NCBI GenBank assembly: GCA_964512655.1
Contig: CAZEJT010000004.1
Span: 62,001 to 126,000, forward strand
Direction: 5' to 3'
Length of the DNA stretch: 64,000 nucleotides
DNA from: VBOC01 sp964512655
GTDB lineage: Bacteria; Bacteroidota; Ignavibacteria; UBA10030; SZUA-254
The notes under the pieces: model-generated
What the model saw: the letters and a program-made list of their open reading frames with translations, nothing else
Told to the model about the DNA's origin: nothing
The model's database searches: none
Program-made: the position numbers and the translations under genes
Shown: positions 61,468 to 64,000 of the stretch, piece by piece
Layout of the letters: every line of letters begins with the position of its first letter
Position numbering within the stretch: the stretch's first letter is position 1

Positions 61468-62194
61468 AGCCCTGATCTTCCCAGTATCCTCCCGTCTTCC
61501 CGTTTGCAACAATCAGCCGGTTGATCCACTTCGCGCTCTTGTAGCCGAGTTTCACGGGCATCGTAATCCGGACCGGCGCGCCGTGCCCGAGGGCGAGCGG
61601 TTTTCCATATGCCTCGTAACTCAGGAGCGTCTGCGGATGGCGGGCGCTCGGCATGTCGTAGGTAGTGTAATAGTCGTCCGCACATCCGACATAAACGTAC
61701 TTGGCGTCCGGGTCGGCGCCAACGTAATCGAGGAACGCGGCAAGCGGAGTCCCTCCCCATTTCACGTTGATGCTCCACCCCTCGACGCAGCAGTGCTTGG
61801 TATTCATCACCTTTTTGGGGAGCGACTCGATCTGGGCGAGCGTGTAATCCCCCGGCTTCGATACGAGGCCGGTCACCGAAAGCTTCCACCCATCCAGGTC
61901 GACGTCGGGTTCGTCCGTATCATAACTGTTGAGGCGGAATCCGTCTTCAGGGGTCAGATCCGCGTCACTGACCTCGGGGGAGAGCCTCGCCGGGCTGAAG
62001 AGCTTGCCCTGGACCCAGTCGTTGAATTTCTGGAATTTCATGAGGAAGGAATCTACTCCGCCACCCGCCGTGTAATCGCATCCGGCAAGGAGGACAAGGG
62101 GGGAGAGCTTGAGGAGCCGTCTCCTGACGCTTGATACATCAGGGCCCGCCGTGTTCCCGGACTGGTTATGCTTCGGCCGCATCGCTGATTTCAC
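61445..62194 (-). CDS. exported sulfite-oxidase-fold molybdoenzyme (MsrP/SoxC-like)
   Basis: 249 residues. The N-terminus combines a Tat-like SSVRRRLLKLSP with a lipobox-like VLLAGC, so the protein may be a Tat-exported lipoprotein. Moco domain: MNTKHCCVEGWSINVKWGGTPL (ligating Cys), YTTYDMPSA, YGKPLALGHGAPVRITMPVKLGYKSAKWINRL. Differs from the cytoplasmic homologue at 54539. Likely oxidises sulfite or reduces sulfoxides in the periplasm with the cytochrome b encoded downstream. Confidence 0.9.
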   Translation of the reverse strand: MKSAMRPKHNQSGNTAGPDVSSVRRRLLKLSPLVLLAGCDYTAGGGVDSFLMKFQKFNDWVQGKLFSPARLSPEVSDADLTPEDGFRLNSYDTDEPDVDLDGWKLSVTGLVSKPGDYTLAQIESLPKKVMNTKHCCVEGWSINVKWGGTPLAAFLDYVGADPDAKYVYVGCADDYYTTYDMPSARHPQTLLSYEAYGKPLALGHGAPVRITMPVKLGYKSAKWINRLIVANGKTGGYWEDQGYDWFAGL

Positions 62195-62207
62195 GTGCCA
62201 CCCCTAT

Positions 62208-62242
62208 AAAAACGGAAAGCGATGCGTTGAGCATCGCTTTCC
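62208..62242 (-). terminator. intrinsic terminator after the Met/Lys-rich gene
   Basis: On the minus strand GGAAAGCGATG-loop-CATCGCTTTCC, an 11-bp perfect stem with a 7-nt loop, then GTTTTTAT. It isolates the gene at 62266-62670 from the molybdoenzyme genes. Confidence 0.85.
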
Positions 62243-62265
62243 TGTACCGATAAAATTTGAAGGGG

Positions 62266-62670
62266 TTATTTGTTGTCCTTCTTCTCTTCCTTCATCTCGC
62301 CTTTCTTCTCCATCATCTCACCCTTCTTCATCGCCTTCTTCCCCTTGGTCATGCCCTTCTTGCCCTTCATCTCCATTTTCTCGCCGGCCTTTTCCTTCCC
62401 TTCCTTCTCCATGGCCTCGCCCTTCATCTCCATCTTCTTTCCCTTATGCATGGCCTTCTTGCCCTTCATCTCCATCTTCTCACCGGCCTTTTCCATCCCT
62501 TCGCCCTTACCGGCCTCTTTCATTCCACCTTCCATCTTTCCGCCGGCCTTCTCCATCATCTCGCCCTTCTTCTCTTCCTTGGCTGCGCCGGTTGAGTCTT
62601 GCGCGCGCAGACGGCTCTGCAGGGCGACAAACGCCACGAGTACCGCCATGATTACAAGAATACGTTTCAT
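62266..62670 (-). CDS. secreted Met/Lys/Glu/Gly-rich repetitive protein
   Basis: 134 residues with a signal peptide (to about residue 23, ending RLRAQ). The mature part consists almost only of K, E, M, G and A, in imperfect repeats (KAGEKMEMKGKKAM, HKGKKMEMKGEAM, KAGEKMEMKGKKGM). There are no cysteines, one histidine and no hydrophobic core, so it should be disordered or a simple helix. Methionine-rich low-complexity exported proteins sometimes bind Cu(I) or scavenge oxidants; here that is a guess. A good promoter, GGAGGG SD and its own terminator argue for monocistronic, regulated expression. Confidence 0.85.
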   Translation of the reverse strand: MKRILVIMAVLVAFVALQSRLRAQDSTGAAKEEKKGEMMEKAGGKMEGGMKEAGKGEGMEKAGEKMEMKGKKAMHKGKKMEMKGEAMEKEGKEKAGEKMEMKGKKGMTKGKKAMKKGEMMEKKGEMKEEKKDNK

Positions 62671-62724
62671 ACACCCTCCAGTTGTGATTCTGACACTGCG
62701 GATTGGTGACTTCTTAGCGGCGGA

Positions 62725-62753
62725 AAGTTAGGAAAACGGAGTATGAAAGTCAA
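62725..62753 (-). promoter_or_regulatory. sigma-70-like promoter for the Met/Lys-rich gene
   Basis: TTGACT (62753-62748) and TAACTT (62730-62725) on the minus strand with a 17-bp spacer, in an A/T-rich stretch, about 55 nt before ATG 62670. Confidence 0.55.
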
Positions 62754-62774
62754 ATAAATGAACATTATATTTTT

Positions 62775-63248
62775 TTAAGAATTACCTCCCACCCAGGCCT
62801 CGCCGTCGCGGAAGACCTCCTTTTTCCATATCGGGATCGTCTCTTTCAGCTTGTCGATGGTGAAGTGGCACGCTTCGAACGCTTCTTTCCTGTGAGCGGC
62901 CGAAACCGCGATGACCACGCTTGCCTCACCGACCTTCAGGTGTCCAAAACGGTGGACAATGGAGATCTCCCTGATTTCCCATTTCGAGCGGACGGTTTGT
63001 GCGAGCTCCTTCATCATGTTGAGCGCCATCGGCACGTAGGCGTCATACTCCATTGAGAGTACTTCCCTCCCGCCTGAGTCATTTCGGGTCGTACCGATGA
63101 AAATATCGATTCCGCCCGATGCCGGGTCCTGTACGCTCTCGATGACCTTCCCAACATCGATCTCGCTTTGAGTAATCTCAATCATCCCGGAACCATCACT
63201 TTCGATCTTCGATCTTCTTTTCGCAGCGCCGGTTTTCGCATTTTCCAT
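62775..63248 (-). CDS. moaE: molybdopterin synthase catalytic subunit
   Basis: 157 residues. MoaE motifs: GGIDIFIGTTRNDSGGREVLSMEYDAYVPMALNMM, SIVHRFGHLKVGEASVVIAVSAAHRKEAFEACHFTIDKLKETIPIWKKEVF. It inserts sulfur from MoaD thiocarboxylate into cPMP. The N-terminal ~20 basic residues exceed the usual length; an internal ATG at 63185 is an alternative start, although GAAGAAG precedes 63248. Seven bp downstream of moaD. Confidence 0.95.
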   Translation of the reverse strand: MENAKTGAAKRRSKIESDGSGMIEITQSEIDVGKVIESVQDPASGGIDIFIGTTRNDSGGREVLSMEYDAYVPMALNMMKELAQTVRSKWEIREISIVHRFGHLKVGEASVVIAVSAAHRKEAFEACHFTIDKLKETIPIWKKEVFRDGEAWVGGNS

Positions 63249-63254
63249 TCTTCT

Positions 63255-63503
63255 TCAACCCCCGCTGACCGGCGGGATAATCGCAATTTCATCCTGATCC
63301 TCCAATACCTCGTCGTTCGATACATACTCGAGATTTCGGGCGATACGCAGGTGTCCTTTCCATTCGAGGAAACGCGGAAGGGACTTTTCGAGCGCCGCGA
63401 GAACCGCGGATGTAGTTGAACCCGGCGGCAATGTCATGGCCTTCTCAGCCGTCCCGGCTATGTCCCGGGCCGACGCGAAGAATTTGACGGTCACGCGGAT
63501 CAC
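63255..63503 (-). CDS. moaD: molybdopterin synthase sulfur carrier subunit
   Basis: 82 residues from GTG 63503, ubiquitin-like: VIRVTVKFFASARDIAGTAEKAMTLPPGSTTSAVL, and the C-terminal PPVSGG with the essential Gly-Gly. GGAG lies 6 nt before the GTG, which overlaps the moeA stop (GTGA). A longer in-frame reading to 63572 would sit inside moeA and is rejected. Confidence 0.94.
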   Translation of the reverse strand: MIRVTVKFFASARDIAGTAEKAMTLPPGSTTSAVLAALEKSLPRFLEWKGHLRIARNLEYVSNDEVLEDQDEIAIIPPVSGG

Positions 63504-64000
63504 AGGAGCTCCACCTCGACATCTCCCCCTTTGGGGAAGACATCGCGCTCCTCGGGCAGGACGATCAGGCAATCCGCCCTGGAGAGGGAGGTCAGGATGT
63601 TCGACACCTGCGAGCCTGTCGTCCGGACGCGGATCGAACCGTCGGAGGACGAAAGGATCCCTCTCACGAAATGCCGTTTGCCGTCGGATTTCCTGATCTC
63701 TTCATCGAGCTTCGCATGGAGCCGCATCGGCGGCTGATACTCCAGTCCCATCAGTCGAAGGAGGGCGGGCCGAACGAATTGAAGAAACGTCACCATGGCC
63801 GATACCGGGTTCCCGGGGAGGCCAAAGACCAAACGGCCTTTGCAGAGCGCAAACATCACGGGCATGCCGGGCTTGATGTTCACCTTCCAGAACTTCACCT
63901 CTCCGCCTATCTCCTTGAGAGCGCTCATCACGAGGTCGTACTTTCCGACGGATACGCCTCCGGTTGTAATTAGTACATCTGACCGTAGCCCTTCCTCCAT
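63500..64000 (-). CDS. moeA: molybdopterin molybdotransferase (partial, N-terminus beyond right edge)
   Basis: The last ~166 residues of MoeA: LITTGGVSVGKYDLVMSALKEIGG, FWKVNIKPGMPVMFALCKGRLVFGLPGNPVSAMVTFLQFVRPALL (molybdate insertion loop), and the C-terminal beta domain ending VEVELL. It ligates molybdate to adenylylated molybdopterin. The gene runs off the right edge; an in-frame ATG at the edge is internal. The stop overlaps the moaD start (GTGA). Confidence 0.95.
   Translation of the reverse strand: MEEGLRSDVLITTGGVSVGKYDLVMSALKEIGGEVKFWKVNIKPGMPVMFALCKGRLVFGLPGNPVSAMVTFLQFVRPALLRLMGLEYQPPMRLHAKLDEEIRKSDGKRHFVRGILSSSDGSIRVRTTGSQVSNILTSLSRADCLIVLPEERDVFPKGGDVEVELL

Noticed and set aside
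62266..62670. Possible CRISPR or tandem repeat array
   Set aside because: The repeats are imperfect, follow codon periodicity of a K/E/M/G-rich protein with a signal peptide and SD, and have no spacer-repeat structure.

Overview
The window is GC-rich chromosomal DNA from a Gram-negative bacterium, most likely of the FCB group (Ignavibacteriota/Chlorobi/Bacteroidota side or a related uncultured lineage). Four secreted proteins end in a type IX secretion sorting domain carrying NYPNPFNP or the variant YPNPFNP. There is a TonB-dependent receptor with a carboxypeptidase-regulatory-like plug, a DUF5916 outer-membrane protein and several lipoproteins. Shine-Dalgarno sites and sigma-70-like promoters (TTGnnn, 17-18 bp, TATnTT-like) are common, which is unlike core Bacteroidetes. 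Exact taxonomy cannot be read from the sequence. I saw no rRNA, tRNA, CRISPR array, transposase or integrase.

Layout. 1-2.6 kb (minus): murA followed by a TMTC-like membrane/TPR glycosyltransferase that runs off the left edge. 2.7-15.2 kb (plus): a reductive pyrimidine degradation locus with beta-ureidopropionase, class III aminotransferase, a T9SS cargo protein, acylating (methyl)malonate-semialdehyde dehydrogenase, PreT, PreA, two DinB-like paralogues, dihydropyrimidinase and a DUF1028 protein. 15.3-23.7 kb (minus): a surface locus with a DUF4402-like secreted protein, two large T9SS cargo proteins and a TonB-dependent receptor. 24-27.3 kb (plus): NCS1 nucleobase permease, CaiB-type CoA-transferase and deoxynucleoside kinase, all overlapping. 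27.4-29.7 kb (minus): tmk and an S41 protease. 29.8-35.7 kb: an ECF-type sigma factor with a toast-rack-like membrane protein, a TPR lipoprotein with a catalytically degenerate CHAT domain, a beta-barrel-like protein and a small lipoprotein.

35.7-43.8 kb (minus): one compact run of seven genes, M16 peptidase, non-catalytic M16 partner, DUF167, RlmN, M1 aminopeptidase with HEAT-like tail, Adk and glycerophosphodiesterase, mostly joined by ATGA or TGATG overlaps. 44-46.7 kb (minus): amidohydrolase, DUF4440 protein, purC. 46.8-53.8 kb (minus): YciO/Sua5-like protein, class III nucleotide cyclase, small membrane protein, an unlisted 55-aa protein, AddB-like nuclease, DUF971, CBS protein, Aat. 54-64 kb (mainly minus): a molybdenum cofactor region (MoeA partial, MoaD, MoaE, MoaA, fused MoaC-MogA) interleaved with two sulfite-oxidase-fold enzymes, a cytochrome b561-like subunit, a zinc-site lipoprotein, a Met/Lys/Glu-rich secreted protein, a CDF metal transporter and a CBM9/DUF5916 protein.

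Together the pyrimidine genes encode import (NCS1), reduction (PreTA), ring opening (dihydropyrimidinase), decarbamoylation (ureidopropionase), transamination, and oxidation to acetyl- or propionyl-CoA (MmsA): a complete route from uracil/thymine to central metabolism. The Moco genes plausibly serve the two local sulfite-oxidase-fold enzymes. A recurring small palindrome (CGCCGGCT-NN-AGCCGGCG and variants) sits at gene ends across the window. No single element is a proven new system. The best leads are the degenerate CHAT lipoprotein, the histidine-poor DinB pair inside the pyrimidine locus, the sulfite-oxidase/cytochrome b/zinc lipoprotein/Met-Lys-rich protein module, and the dispersed palindromes.
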